From contig JBBCBC010000027.1 of the NCBI GenBank assembly GCA_037126765.1, positions 5,108,406 to 5,172,405 on the forward strand: a stretch of DNA of 64,000 bases, in the 5' to 3' direction. Shown piece by piece: positions 23,501-36,785 of the stretch; the stretch's first letter is position 1; each line of letters begins with the position of its first letter. The DNA is from Stenogyne calaminthoides (taxonomy: Eukaryota > Streptophyta > Magnoliopsida > Lamiales > Lamiaceae). The translations under genes and the position numbers were made by a program. The notes beneath the pieces were generated by a model. That model saw only the letters and a program-made list of their open reading frames with translations. It had not been told where the DNA came from and searched no databases.

Positions 23501-23857
23501 TGAAAAGGATGGTTGATGTGAAAGAAGAAGAAAAAAAGAGATGTGATTTTTAGTTTGCAGAGAGAAATTAAAATAAGAGCAAATATGTCTTTTTAAGAGG
23601 GTTTGTTGGACCTCTTTGTAATTTAAAATGGAGGGTGAACCTAATAGTAATTTTTAAGTCCCTTTTGAATCTAAGAGTAAGTTACTCTTAATGATTTACA
23701 TTCACGCTCCTATGAGAAAGGAAAATAGTGTATTTTTAAATAGAGTATTAACTTTTAATTTATCAATATTAATTATGCATCAGTTACTCATCATTCCGTA
23801 CGTCCCTCTCTCGAAATGTAATTGAGAGCTAAACCACATTTGTCTCTTTATCACCTC
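20504..23857. repeat. Tandem block, unit 3 (about 3.35 kb)
   Basis: This is the third copy. It ends near TTTATCACCTCACAAATT, where unique sequence resumes (CAATACAATGC...). At the two internal junctions the CTCAC just before AAATT is missing. Contents are the same as in units 1 and 2, with no gene. Confidence 0.88.
22435..23065. mobile_element. hAT-type MITE, 631 bp, in tandem unit 3
   Basis: Same ends and TATATAAT flanks as the other two. This copy keeps the most regular inverted GGAACCGG/CCGGTTCC motifs near its ends, so it may be closest to the original. Confidence 0.8.
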
Positions 23858-25221
23858 ACAAATTCAATACAATGCTAACAGAAAAGGCACAAGTAGCAAA
23901 CTCTTCAGCTGAATCAATCACAAAATATATTCCATTAGCAGAATACCAAAATCAGAAGCAATGCAACATCAATTCCCAGTGAAATAGATAATACTAGTTT
24001 ACATGTTATCTGACAAATTAAGCTCAACACTTGCTGAAATTGGAGTTAACATATGGTTCCAAAAAAACATTTTAGTCGAAAAAATGTGCAGAGGTGAGGC
24101 TGATCTGTAGAGCCATCCTTACTCGATAACAAATACCGTTGATTAAGCGATTGAGAATCTGCATCAGAAATTGTCAAAATAGCAAACTGGTCATAATTTT
24201 ACAAAGTGATATTAGAATCAACTAAATGCAATGACCATCCCATCCCAATTTGAAGTGTAAAATAGTTTCTCGAACAAACAAACAAAATCTAGAGCAATAA
24301 TACTGAAAAGCTGGTAACAGTATATATAAAAGAAGCCAGTAATAAACACGATCTAACCCGAATACATATTGAAATTAATTATTATATGCAACTAATTTAG
24401 CAAAAAATTCACAATTATCAACAAATATGCATGAAGTTCTATTGTTGACAAAGAATTAACCTATGGACAAAATAGCCTGTGAAGAGAGTTACGATGTCAT
24501 GTTGATCCAAGTGAAAAGGCAAAAATGTGATTGAAGTCAAATGCCTCGCGAAAGTTCGGGCTTCAAACCTGGCATAAGAAATTCAGATTTATCATATGAA
24601 ATCATTGTATCAGTTCTTCAGATAACCTTTTACTCACCCTTTTGCAATTCAGATGTGAATTAAAAATGCCATAGCCTAAATGATCAGCACAATCATAGAA
24701 GCACACGCTAATAAAGCCAAGAGCAGGATACAGCAGAAGAATAACCAAAATTTTAAGGCAACAAAAATAATAGGACAACTTTATATACAATAATAAAAAG
24801 GGCAATCCAAATTGTCATATTCCCACAACTGTTAACTGACCTAGGTGTATAAATATCCTGAACTCCAGCCAAATGGTGAGATGATCTCTTTGAGCATTAT
24901 GCACACAAAAAGACCCTGCAGCACATTTTAAAGATTCTGCATATTGTAATTAAATCTCAGAAATACTGATCTCGGAACATAATGACAGAAGAATTGTCAA
25001 TTTTTCATCAGTTGAATAGTGAATATTTCATGACTTCATTATTATCTCCCATGTTTTGCAGCAATTATAATCTTTTCTAGAATGAAAAACAAAAAAAAAG
25101 GAATAGATGCACAAACCAAAGAGAAAAGGAATGACGGCAGAGAAGCAAAAGATAGTACCAGCAGCTGCGTTGTTCAGTCAGAAACACACATCATATCGAA
25201 CAGTGATAAACTTAATCCATT
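23858..25221. repeat. Segmental duplicate, copy A (downstream of the PPR gene)
   Basis: This stretch lies just beyond the PPR stop codon and is clearly related to 29225-29680 and to about 32700-32776 plus 38612-39110. Shared landmarks include GCAACATCAATTCCCAGT, AATCTGCATCAGAAATTG, GAAAAGCTGGTAAC, ACCCTGCAGCA and ATAGTACCAGCAGCT. It has no coding potential I can recognise. It may be 3' UTR or downstream non-coding sequence of the PPR gene. Confidence 0.7.
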
Positions 25222-27687
25222 TTAAGCAGAGATGGCATCATTCCAAAGGCATGGATCAAATTTCTGCCCTGCAATAAAACCATGCACTTGATCTTCCTCT
25301 TCGCTCTGAACCCAACTACACCCCGGATTCTTCTTCACTCTCCTCTCACTCATCACTTTCCTAACCCTATCCGCCTCCTCCCATCTCCCCGCCTCCGCGT
25401 ACATATTCGACAGCACTACATAATACCCGGGATTCTCGGGTTTCAACTCAAGAAGATGATCCGCTGCCCAACACCCGATTTCCACATTCCCATGCAATCT
25501 ACTCGCCCCAAGCAATGCCCCCCAAATATTAGCCCCCGCTTTAATCGAAAGCTTATTGATAAACTCCAATGCTTCTTCCATAAGCCCATTACGCCCAAGA
25601 AGATCCACCATGCATGCGTAATGCATTTCCAAGGGTTTTATATCATGGACCAACATACCCTCAAAGTACGCCTTCCCTTTTACAACTAGCCCTCCATGAC
25701 TGCATGCAGACAGCACTGCTATGTAAGAAACTGAGTCGTATTTAACCCCATCCTCCTTCATAGCTTCAAAGAGATTGATTGCTTCGTTTAGTTCCCCAAT
25801 CATTCCCAAACCCAGAATCATTGTGTTCCACGATGCAGCATCTCGATTAGGAATCCTATCGAATATCTTCCGGGCAATGTCAATCCTTCCACACTTGGTG
25901 TACAAGTCGAGAAGCGAGTTTGCAACGAAAAGGTGTTGGTGAAACAACCTTCTCATTGCAAAAAAAGTATCTCCTTTCCTTTCTTGATTGCTGATGAATT
26001 TGCACAGGCGGAGAGGACTCCCATGTAGGAAACAGTATCGTGATTCAGCCCAAGCATTTCCATTTCCTTAAACAAGCTAATTGATTTCGAGCACTTGCTT
26101 GTTTGGGAATAGCCCATTATAAGTATGTTGTAGGATACTTCATCTCTTGGTGATTTATTAAACATAGATTGAGCAAGATCCATACGACCACATTTTGCAT
26201 ACATGTCGGTTAAAGCATTCGAGACGAATAATTCAGAGGCTGATCCCAATCGGATCGACCTGGCATGCATTTCCTTTCCATGAAGAACAGAGCCCACTCT
26301 GGCACAAGCAGGGAGAGCATTCATCATAGTGATTGAATTTGGAATTTCATTGTTAGCGTGCATCTCTAACTAATTCCCCTAAAGCATCCAATTCAAGCCC
26401 ATTTTGAGCAAAGTTAGCGACCATTGTATTCCAGGACACGATGTTCCTTGCTTGCATCTTGGAAAATACAAATGATGCTTGAGTCGGACGGCCCCATTTT
26501 CCATACATGTCGATCAATGCATTTGCAACAAATACGTCGGAATCCATATCCATTTTCATACTGAAGCAATGAAGTTCTTTACCCTTATTGAATAAACTCA
26601 GTTCTACCAAAGTCGGTAACATGGTGGCAATAGCCACACTGTTTAATTTCACGTGCTCTGTTATCATTGCTCGAAAGCAATTCAACACACTGCTGTTAGA
26701 ACCCCTGTACGAAAAACCAGCAAGAATTGAATTCCACGAAACCTCATTTCTCTCAACCATCAGATCAAACACTCGTTTCAAAGCTTCAATATTCCCACAC
26801 TTTCCATACGCATCGATTAGTGAATTGCCGGTTTTTGTTGCACCATCAATACCGGTCTTGACGACATAACAGTGAATTAAGCTAACCAACCTCTCATTCT
26901 CAAGAACTGCACACACTGGAAGAACACTCACAACACTGATCACATTAGGCATAAATCCAGAAGTCGAAATCATATACTTAAACAAACCAACAGATTCTGA
27001 ATGACAGTCGTTATCCGAGAACACCCGTAAAAGTGTATTCCACGAGATCAAATCTCTCACCGGCATTTCCTCGAACACCTTCTCGGCACTCCACAAATCC
27101 CCACAGCTCCCGTAAAACAATATTAGAGTATTGTTCACAAAAACATCGCCATCAAGACCAGCCTTAATCAACCTCCCATGCACTTCCAAACCTTTGGATA
27201 CATACAAAAAATCCGTGCAGATTTTGAGCACAAAGGGGAAGGTGTAGTCATCAGGCCTGAAAGGAGTAGCCCTCAACAAATCATTATACACCAGAAGGCC
27301 AAGATCAACGACACATTCATTGTGTGGGACAGTTGATACAATAGTAGAGGCGCGGATGAGGGTGTTGTGAAGGAAAGCGGAGCGAGAGAATGAGAGAGAG
27401 TGGGTGAAGAGAGATTTGAGGGTGGAGGGATGGCAAGAGTGGGTGGCGTAGGAAAGGATGAGGGCGGCGGAGATGGATACGCTCAAGGGCAGGTGGCCAT
27501 GGACGACGGCGAGGGCGTGGGCTTTCTGGGTGTCGGAAAGAGAATGTGCGGTGGCGCAGAGAGGAAGGATATCGCGTGTTGGCGGACATTGTTGCAGTAG
27601 AGATGCAGTAGTGGAAAGAAAACAGAGGGATTGTGGGGGAAAGCGAGTGGAGGAAGCTAAATGGAGGAATCGAGCATGGTGGAACAT
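25222..27687 (-). pseudogene. PLS-class pentatricopeptide repeat (PPR) protein gene with two frameshifts
   Basis: Three overlapping minus-strand frames (27687-26353, 26363-25953, 25956-25222) together give about 820 residues of one PPR protein. The N-terminus (MFHHARFLHLASSTRF) looks like an organelle transit peptide. Alternating P, L and S repeats follow, with typical phrases (VFVNNTLILFYGSCGDLWSA, RNIVSWNTMVANFAQNG, ANSLLDLYTKCGRIDIARKI). The end is an E-type region (KKNPGCSWVQ) without a DYW domain. Such proteins bind organellar RNA and act in editing or processing. The first frameshift, near 26360, fits loss of 2 bp from an AGAGAG run. The second, near 25955, lies at a T run and fits loss of 1 bp. 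Net loss would be 3 bp. The repeats on both sides are well kept, so the breaks are recent or are sequence errors. Confidence 0.85.
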
Positions 27688-29224
27688 AACATTTCGTTAC
27701 GAGAAATTGCTCGTATTAAGTAGGCTCCATAGTTTTAAAGCCAATTTTGTGTTATCTTCCTCCAGACTCCAGTCATGTCATTACCTTGCAACCATTAGCC
27801 TAACACAAGCAAATATTAGCCAAAAATTGTTACAGAATACACAAATAATTTTTTTGTCCATAAATCAAAGCAGAAGCTAGCAGGTATAAACGTTTTAGTA
27901 GTTTATCAAGTTCAAAACACACAATAACCGCCTCCATGGAGAATACTGGAATATACAGCACATACAAAAAAGACGAAGAAGCAGTATACACACCTAGAAA
28001 GGAAAAACTGGAGCAGCATCTCATGTCATTATCTCCAAGAATCTAACTAAACACAATAACCCCCCATGGATTATTTACATTTGTCCAATACATCATCAAT
28101 CATTCCACTTACAAACTTAAACTAGATCCCTTCAATAATTAATCATCTACTTAGCAAACTAAACTAGATCGATATTAGTATATTACTGTAAACATTACAT
28201 AATGCCGAATTTGTATTAGCTGAATACGCAAAGTATGAGTAGAAAATGGCTAGTCGTCACTAGAGAAGAAAAACACTTTTCTAATTAAACTCATCCTTCA
28301 ACAATTCTAACATCACGGGATTGGGGCCAACCATTTCTTAGTTATAAAACAATAGAGAGCTGAGCTGGGTTTGCAATCTTCAAAAATGCCCTGCCCAACC
28401 GTAATTATAAAACAAAGCAATTTATTATCTGATAATCAAAATTCAAAATTGATTTGGCATTGGGAGAGGAACAAGTACAAGGGAATTTTTTACCTTGGGT
28501 TCATGGTTGTGTAGCTAATCGTCAATCGGAAACTGGTGCTACGGCAGTGAGATTAGTGGGTGACTAACTGAAAACGCCGCTGGTACTGTTTTATACCAGG
28601 ATGTATAATTAGTAAATAATTACTATATTAAGGATAAACTAGTAAATATGTGCTCGAATTTAAGCTGGACTTGATTTCAAGCTTTTAGAGTTTTAGGCCC
28701 ATAGGACAGGAGGAGCATCACAATTGCCACAAAATTAATCAATTTACCATCAAATAAATTTGAGCTAAACACTAAAATTATCTTTAATCATTAAACTGAA
28801 ATTTCAATACTCTCACTTATTTTATTTTTATTTTATCAATTTACCATCAAATTTGAGTTAAACAGTAAAATCATATTTAATCATTAAATTAAAATTTTAA
28901 CCTAAAAGCTCTAAAAGAAGTAAATGTTGTTACTGAATTGTACTTCATCCCATATATCAGAACGTTGCATATAATTTTTTATTTTATTTTTTCTCTTAGA
29001 AATTTCCATAGTTGAATTAGTATAATCAAAATTATCAAATTTTAATTCAGAAAAGATAAAAAATTAAGAAACCCTCGAATCAAGATAATTAGACTCAAAA
29101 AATTGAGCACTCAATAAATTTAAGTAGGGAATGCAATGTTCCAAATGTAAACTTATTTTCCTGTCACATCACAACAAACACGTTAAGTTGTACTAGTCAT
29201 GCATTCGGTGAGGGGGCATTTGAC
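27688..29224. other. Upstream region of the PPR gene
   Basis: No coding region is supported. On the minus strand a good splice donor (CCCAAG|GTAAAAAA) lies at 28494/28493 after a GC-richer stretch reaching to about 28570, which could be a non-coding leader exon of the PPR transcript. From about 28700 to 29220 the sequence is AT-rich and featureless. Confidence 0.35.
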
Positions 29225-32200
29225 AAATTTCATTATCACCTTACAAAATTCCATACAATGCTTACGAGAAAAGGCATAAATAGCAAGCTCCTCAGCCGTA
29301 ATCAATTATATAAAAATTCAACAAATTAAATGTTTTAGCAGTCTTCCAAGATACGCAACATCAATTCCCAGTAAAACAGATAGTTGCAATTTACAAGTTA
29401 TCTGATAAATTAACACCCGCTGATATAGAGTAACATATGGTTGCAAGATTTATATCAGTCGAAAAAATACGCAGAGGCAAGGCAGATCCGTAGAGCCCTA
29501 TTCGATAATAAACGCCTCTGGTTAATACATTGAAAATCTGCATCAGAAATTGTCAAAATAGCAAAATGATGACATTAGAATCAACTAAAAGCTATGATCA
29601 ATTTGAACAATCTAGAAAAAAAATACGAAAAGCTGGTAACGGTGTATGAAAGAAGCCAGCAATAAACAAACCTAACCCCAACAATCGGGGTACAAAAATG
29701 CCAAAACCAAATACAATAGCTCATGCAACAGTCTAGCAGGCAAATGTTCAGAAAGCAAGCAACCAAAATCTACAATTACAAAATCTACGTTTGTCGGTTA
29801 TCCTTTCAGAAAACCTCACTTTCCTGAATTGAATTTTGTCATGTTAACTTTCAAATTTCAACTTTTTAGTCCTTTGATTGACTACAAAGGGATAGTAACT
29901 GGTTTTGAAAGTTAACAAGACAAAATTTAAACTTCTCAACATATAAAAAGAAATTGAAAAAAAAGATCGTGTCAACAAAAAATCAGTTGCTCAAAAATTA
30001 TAAATAATTAAATAGTTGAATTTTGAAAGTTAGCAGGAAGAAATTCAATCTGGGAAACTGCCAAAGTGGTGTGTCCTCTAGCGAAAAATGGGTAAACTTT
30101 TAGGACTAAAAAAAAAAAGAATTTTCCCTTTAAGAAAATCAAACACATAATAATTAATACCCAAAGAAAAATGTTAGGTTTAATTCTCTGTCTCGACCTA
30201 TCTTTCTAAGGATGCAACACAAGGGCATTTCATGTTCGTAAAATTATCAACAGAAACCAATGTCGACGTATATATAGGGCGTGTTTTGAAACACTTAAAA
30301 CAGCTTCCAGAAACACTTATTTTTAAAGATCCCTCTCATAGCTTTTGAAAATAAGTGCTTCTGAAAGCTACTTTTAAGTGTTTCAAAACACACCCATAGT
30401 AGCATAATAATAATAATGACAAGAGAAAAAACTCGAAAATCGTAAAAAAAGAATTAAGAATTACTTAATAAACATAATTAATAATCAATTTATCTGACAA
30501 ATAAGAATTACAAACGAGAAGACATGAGAAACACTCCAGGCCCAGCAAGAAGAATGATTCATTTTAACAAGCAAGACACTTGACCACGATTACACAAAAT
30601 CACATCTCGATAACAACCTAGTCGAGTTTATGGCAGGGCTACTTAGTTAAATAGCTAACATTATATCATTCAACACATTCATTGCTCAAGAAAGCACTTA
30701 TATATATAGGAAGCACACTTGGGTATACATGATGTCCTTTTGTGAATCATGTCATGAAATGGACGTTTATCACATTTCTTAGCATTTGGTTACAGATGTA
30801 TTCTAATATATATAACAAACCACATGACAATACTTGTGGTGATTAACCAATGGGAGTTGAAAGAATTACCTTAAGAAGGGTGGTGCCTGAATTCAGCATG
30901 GAAGACGTCATAATCACGACTTCATAGATTCTCCATATAACCAAATGCATTCCTTCCATCCATTTGACAAGCTGAAACGGGAAGAAAATGAAGCATATTT
31001 AATGGTAATTAGGATGTACAATTCAAACGACTACCAGCACACACATACACATATACCGAGTACGCTAGTGTGTAGTCCTAATATTACATACAAATAGGAT
31101 TTCATAGAGCAAATATCCAAGTTAATCAATTTGTTCAGACACTAAGATGTTCTACTAGTAAGATGACACGAAAAGCGCATAACAAAAAATATAGCATTAA
31201 CTACGTTTTCCACTCATACTTTTCTTTCTAAAAATGTAGAGCATGAATCCATCCTATTGAGAGAAATTACAACAATAGTAGTAGTAGGAGTATAATTACA
31301 ACTATCAGAGAGACTCAGAAAATGTAACGATTAGAAGACATGTTCTCGCAAGTATGAGAGAGATATTACAAAGTAAAATAGAGAAAAAAAATTAAACACA
31401 TGATAGAGGCAGTTGAAACTAAGAAATTCTTAGTCAACATCACTTTTGGGCCCTAAAATAGGTTTGATCAAATTACAAGTTCATCCTTGTATTTCAAGTC
31501 GCATCCACTTCCCATGAACTATATTAACAATTGTGAGAAGACTTCAACGTTTATTTTATTATACCCACTATCCTCAAAATGGTTCTATTTTACCATTAGA
31601 CCAACATATATAACAAAAAATCATGAAATATTTTGCAAATTATGCATCTAACCATTCACAAAACAGTTTCTAAACTAAATTAATGTATATCACATAGTCG
31701 AACTTAGATCTAGATGTCAACCATTCTCTCATCCACGTCCCTGGACTTGCTATAAGACTACCGAGGCCAAAAAAAACTATCGAGCTCAGAGAGAGACACA
31801 CTAAACTACATAGGAGATTTAATAAATTACCTACTAACAACAAGAATTTTATCAAATTTGCTCATTCTACAATGCATTTCTTCGTATTATAGAATACAAA
31901 AGATTTTGCTATAAACTTAAAAACTTTAAAAGACAGTAAAATCAATTAATCTTAGGTAAAGATGCGTTTATTAATTTTGGAAAATCCTTCAAGTGGTTTT
32001 AATTATCCCCAACACCAAGGCAAAATATGTCTAAATATTCTTCATTCTTGCCTAATTACTTTTTGCTACAAATAGTAACAGTTTTTGTCAAAAGTAAGAT
32101 GCAGAAATGTACTTGTTTCTGCATCTTATACAGTATTTCCTGGGCTGCTAGCTAGGTTCTATATATGTAAACAATTCAAATAACCGAATCTGGTAGTACT

Positions 32201-32771
32201 GTACATGATTGACCAATCAAATCAATGTAAATCAATAACTGAATAGTTTAATCAAATATTCTGACATAATCAAGGTGGAGTCCAAAATGAGTATGAAATG
32301 TAGGGTTATAAATTTAAAATAAATTCCTGCAAGGTAATAAAAAAATATGTAGCTTTCTCCTTGTTATTTTGCCAAGCATTTCTCCAACAGAAAATTACAT
32401 TTCCCTTTATATATAATCAATATAAATTTTACAGGACACAAGGCCCACATCCTTTTATGCATACCCTGACCCTAATGCAACAGCTGAGTATAATCCTAAA
32501 ATAAATACCAATATGAACAATTGTTAATTTTACTTATTTTAAAAAATACATATAAGAATCCTGCTTGTTACTACTTACCTTTAATCCGTATCCCTATAAT
32601 TTAAAGCTCACCGACGATTAACCTTACTATGTTCCAAGAAAGTGTGGTGGAATTAACCAGTACATCTTTAAATTTATATGCATCTAATTGTGCAACTAGA
32701 GCAATTCATTAAGGCAAAATAATAAGCACGCATTATATACAATAAGCAGTCCAAAATTGTCATATACCCAT
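29225..32771. repeat. Segmental duplicate, copy B (left portion) plus inserted non-coding sequence
   Basis: About 29225-29690 matches the first 500 bp of copy A at 23858. The match resumes at about 32700-32776 just before the retrotransposon. Between them is extra sequence not present in copy A, including a foldback-like stretch (about 29800-30110) and the palindrome at 30277-30395. No gene is supported between 30400 and 32700. Confidence 0.6.
30277..30395. repeat. 119-bp palindromic MITE
   Basis: GGGCGTGTTTTGAAACACTT at the left (30277-30296) is matched by AAGTGTTTCAAAACACACCC at the right (30376-30395), and the inner arms continue (ACACTTATTTTTAAA against AAAATAAGTGCTT). The whole element is a near-complete hairpin. 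Confidence 0.75.
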
Positions 32772-32776
32772 AATTG

Positions 32777-33359
32777 TGTTACGTTTTTGATATTTTATGG
32801 GATGTTGTAATATGTTTTTGAGGTTTTCTGGATAATATTGCTGATAATATAAATTGCTTGAAGAACAAGATATGAAGATTTGAAGATATGAAGAAATATG
32901 GAGAGAGAGAGAATTAGATAGGAGGAGAGGTAGTTAGAAGAGAGAGAGAGTGATGCAAATTTTCTGATATTCTCATTCATTGGCCAGAGCCGTATTTGTA
33001 ACTAACATTTGGGTCCACACACCAGTGGATATTCCTTAGGTATTTTAAAAACAGAATCTAAAATAGATAATGGATCTTCTAGATTATTCTAAATATTTGG
33101 GCCCATTTACGAGAAGCCCAAACATTTCTTCATTCAGATGATTTGGCTCAGGTATAACCTGAGCCTCAGTTTTCTCGCTCAGATAGTTTGGCTCAGGTGG
33201 ATCCTGAGCCTCAGTTCTTCATTCAGTTCCCTTGCCTCAGGTGGATCCTGAGCCTCAGGTTCCTCATTCAGGTTTCCCACTGACGAAGGAAACCCTGATT
33301 TTAACTCTCTTTTCGTACCCATCTCACCACTCTTCACATTTCTCTCTGGTCTCGCAACA
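32777..33359 (-). repeat. 3' LTR of the chromovirus (583 bp)
   Basis: This LTR matches 37967-38606 almost throughout, with a modest number of substitutions and a few indels. It carries fewer copies of the CTCAGGTGGATCCTGAGCC repeat (about 33142-33275) than the other LTR. A purine-rich tract (GGAGGGAG on the minus strand) abuts it at about 33360-33372 and fits the polypurine tract. Confidence 0.92.
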
Positions 33360-33850
33360 ATACTCCCTCCAACGAAAGATCCTTGTCCCCAAGGATGGAA
33401 TGTAGGAAAATTTCGCAGAACAAAGGCGGTATCTTCCCATGAATCGATTCTCCAATCTTCGGTAACCCAATAGACACGAACCTGATCTTTCTCCTTTCCG
33501 CTTTCCAGGTATCGACGTCATTCTGTGACATAGTAAGGTTGGATCGCGAAAAGGCCGTTGCTATCAACATCTGGAAGACTCTGTGAAGGTACATACTTAA
33601 CCCCTATGTGTTTCTTGAGTAAAGAAACATGGAAGACGGGATGAATCTTTGACCCAATTGGTAGATCTAATTTGTAAGCCACACTCCCTACCTTTTGTAG
33701 GATTGTATAGGGGCCAAAGTATTTTGACGACAACTTCAAATTCTTTCGGTATTGAATGGAATTCTGCCGAAAGGGTTGAAGTTTGAGAAAAACTTGGTCT
33801 CCTACCTCGAAAACCCTTTCTTGTCTATGCATGTCCCTTTGTACCTTCAT
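33360..33850 (-). pseudogene. Chromovirus Pol C-terminus: GPY/F module and chromodomain
   Basis: The minus-strand frame 33850-33518 carries the GPY/F module of integrase (KYFGPYTILQKVGSVAYKLD, then HPVFHVSLLKK) and ends at a TGA at 33520-33518. Directly after this stop, in the same frame, about 33517-33370 encodes chromodomain-type sequence (VRVYWVTEDWRIDSWED and an FPTFHPWGQGS end). A chromodomain directs integration to marked chromatin. The frame then runs into the LTR without a stop. The upstream link to the main pol frame is broken near 33851-33934. Confidence 0.75.
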
Positions 33851-33933
33851 GCGATTACGTGCTTTTGACTAGATTAGCCTTGACTTGTCAGATGATGTGT
33901 CATTGTCGTGAGTAAGCGGATCTCAGAACCTCC

Positions 33934-36246
33934 TCATTTGTTGAATCCAAATATGGCCCATAAGTGAATCCTCAGAGGAGTATACCCAGAGAGAGCCTCA
34001 AAAGGTGTCATCTTCGGACTTGAATGATAATTTGTGTTGTACCAATGATTCGCCATGGGTAGCCACTTCAACCAATGCTTAGGGTTGTCACTTACTAAAC
34101 AACTCAAGTACTGCTCCAAACATTGATTTACCCTTTCAGTCTGTCCATCAGATTGAGGGTGATAAGATGAACTTAGGTGTAATTGAGTTCCCACCAACTT
34201 AAATAGTTCCTTCCAAAAACAGCTAGTAAATATTTTGTCCCTGTCACTCACTATACTAGCTGGTAACCCATGCAGCTTATTGATAACATCCAAAAACACC
34301 TTAGCTAAAGATGTAGCAGTATATGGATGTGATAGGGCTATGAAATGTGAGTATTTAGTGAATCTGTACACTATCACCCATATCACATTCTTTCCCCAAG
34401 AATTAGGAAGCCCCTCTATGAAATCCATAGAGATATGTGACCATGCTTGGTCTGGAATGGGTAAGGGTTGTAGGAGGCCAGGGTATAAACCTGGGCTTGA
34501 CTTATTTTTGGCACATACTTCACACTTCTTGACCCACATCAACACATCATCTTTCATATTAGGCCAAAAAAACATCCTCTTAAGCCTCTGATAAGTTCCT
34601 GTAACCCCAGAATGCCATCCATAAGGTGTGGAGTGCATTTCAGAAAGGATTAAATCTCTTAATCCACTATTGCTACCCACAACCAGCCTCTTTTTATATC
34701 TCAGAATGTCATTAGTGAACTGAAATAAGGGATAAGTATTAGGATCAGTACCTTTGGCCTTGATGATTTCCTTAATGTAACCATCATCAATGTAACTTAG
34801 CAGGACCTGATCCAACCAAGTTGGGACCATTGTAGATATAGCAAAACAACTGTTCTCCTTTCTGGATAATGCATCAGCTGCACTGTTCTCACTCCCCTTT
34901 TTATACAAAATCTCATAGTCAAGACCCAGCAACTTAGTAATCCATCTTTGTTGTAGTGGAGTTACCACCTTCTGGTCCAGAAGGTGTTTTAAGGATTGTT
35001 GGTCAGTCTTTATAGTGAATTTCTGCCCCTGCAAATAGTGTTTCCACTTCTCAATGGCCATTAGTACTGCCAAAAACTCCCTCTCATAGACAGAGAGTGC
35101 TTGATTCCTTGGACACAAGGACTTACTCATGTAAGCAATGGGCTTTCCTTCTTGCATGAGTACAGCCCCAATTCCCTTCCCACTAGCATCAGTTTCCACC
35201 ACAAATCTCTTTGTGAAATCAGGTAATGCTAGCACTGGGACACTCACCATGGCTTCCTTCAATTTCTGAAAAGCTAGGTCTGCCTCAGGGTTCCATTTGA
35301 AACTGTCCTTCTTGAGTAAGAAAATGAGTGATTTGCTGATGAAACCATATCCCTTCACAAATTTCCTGTAATACCCTGTTAAGCCCAAGAAACCCCTTAG
35401 TTGTTTAATGGTTTGTGGTTTTGGCCATTGAACCATACACTCAATCTTTCCTGGATCAGTGGCAACTCCATCTTTAGAAATTATGTGGCCCAAATACTCC
35501 ACACTAGTCTGGCCAAAACTACATTTGCTTCTCTTAGCAAACAACTTATTGGCCCTCAAAAGTTGTAAAACTGCTTCCAAGTGAATTAAATGTTGTGTTT
35601 CCTCGGTGCTGTAAATGAGGATATCATCAAAAAAGACCAACACAAATTTCCTCAAGTGATCCCTGAACACCTGATTCATTAGTGATTGAAATGTAGCAGG
35701 TGCATTGCACAACCCAAATGGCATCACTAGGAATTCATAATGACCATTATGGGTCCTGAAAGCAGTCAACTGCCTATGCTCTTTCTTCATTAGGATTTGA
35801 AAGTACCCTGACCTCAAATCTATCTTTGAAAAGATCTTAGCACCTTTAAGCTCATCTAGTAACTCATCAATGATAGGAATAGGGTAGTTGTGCTTGATTG
35901 TGAGCTCATTAAGGTACCTGTAATCCACACATAGCCTCCAGGTGCCATCTTTTTTCTTCACCAAAATCACAGGTGAAGCAAAAGGGCTCTTACTGTGTTG
36001 AATTACTCCTGTAGTCAGCAAATCCTTTACAATCTTCTCAATCTCCTCATTATGGTTGTGAGAAGTTCTATATGGATACTGCTGTTTAGGGATGCTCCCT
36101 GGTTTGAGTATAATCTGGTGTTCCACCCCCCTCCCTGGTGGTAATTCTACCGGTTCCTCAAATACATCTTTGTAAGCTAGTAGTAGCTTATGTAACTCAG
36201 GATCATCTTCAGTGTGGGTAGGAGGTGCTGATGTAATTAAATACAT
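33934..36246 (-). pseudogene. Chromovirus pol: reverse transcriptase, RNase H, integrase
   Basis: A 770-codon open frame. Reverse transcriptase covers roughly residues 60-300 (RLCVDYRYLNELT, FSKIDLRSGYFQI, and FFDDILIYS with the catalytic DD). RNase H follows (FVVETDASGKGIGAVL, about 340-460). Integrase follows with a zinc finger (H...H...C..C ending CEVCAKNK) and the core Asp, Asp and Glu (SMDFIEGLP, IVSDRDKIF, TERVNQCLEQY). The frame is separated from protease by a frameshift near 36270 and loses the C-terminal integrase link near 33934, so it is listed as a broken gene although the central part is intact. Confidence 0.9.
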
Positions 36247-36278
36247 CTCATTAACTTCCTTAAAGGCCTCTGTGTGGA

Positions 36279-36749
36279 TTATTCAGATAATCCCACATCA
36301 GAAATCAACTTACATCCAGCTGATGAAGTAAGTGCTTGTAGTTTCACCCTCTTCCCAAGCAAGTTGATTGTGAAAGTCATCTTTTCATAGTCAAGCTCAA
36401 TAGGTGTGCAAAATTTTAACCAATCCCCTCCTAGGATCAGATCACAACCCTCCTTCTCCAACAGCCTCAGTGGGTAGGTGAATTGATGTCCCTACATGTT
36501 CCAAGTGAAAGGATTCACTTGTTGTGAGCTGACCAACCTTTGCCCATTAACAACCTTCACCAGTTTGGGTTTAGCATCACTCAAAAGGCATTTGAGCCTT
36601 TTAGCAGTAGCCTTTTGTATAAAACTCAGGGTGCTACCTGAGTCTATGAGAATGTGGAGTTTGTGGTGTTCAAACTCCCCAAAAAGCCTCATGGTAGTAA
36701 CTCCATCTTCACCACTTAGAGCATTTAGTGACATCTGGACCTCTTCCAT
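36279..36749 (-). pseudogene. Chromovirus protease region
   Basis: The minus-strand frame from 36749 carries the retropepsin active site LIDSGSTLSFI, then a stop at about 36494-36492, after which the same frame continues from 36461 with CDLILGGDWL, the usual downstream protease motif. A nonsense mutation therefore divides the domain, and the frame ends at about 36279 before pol. Confidence 0.8.
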
Positions 36750-36785
36750 GATGTCAGCCCCATAAACAAATGACTGTTCTTCCCT

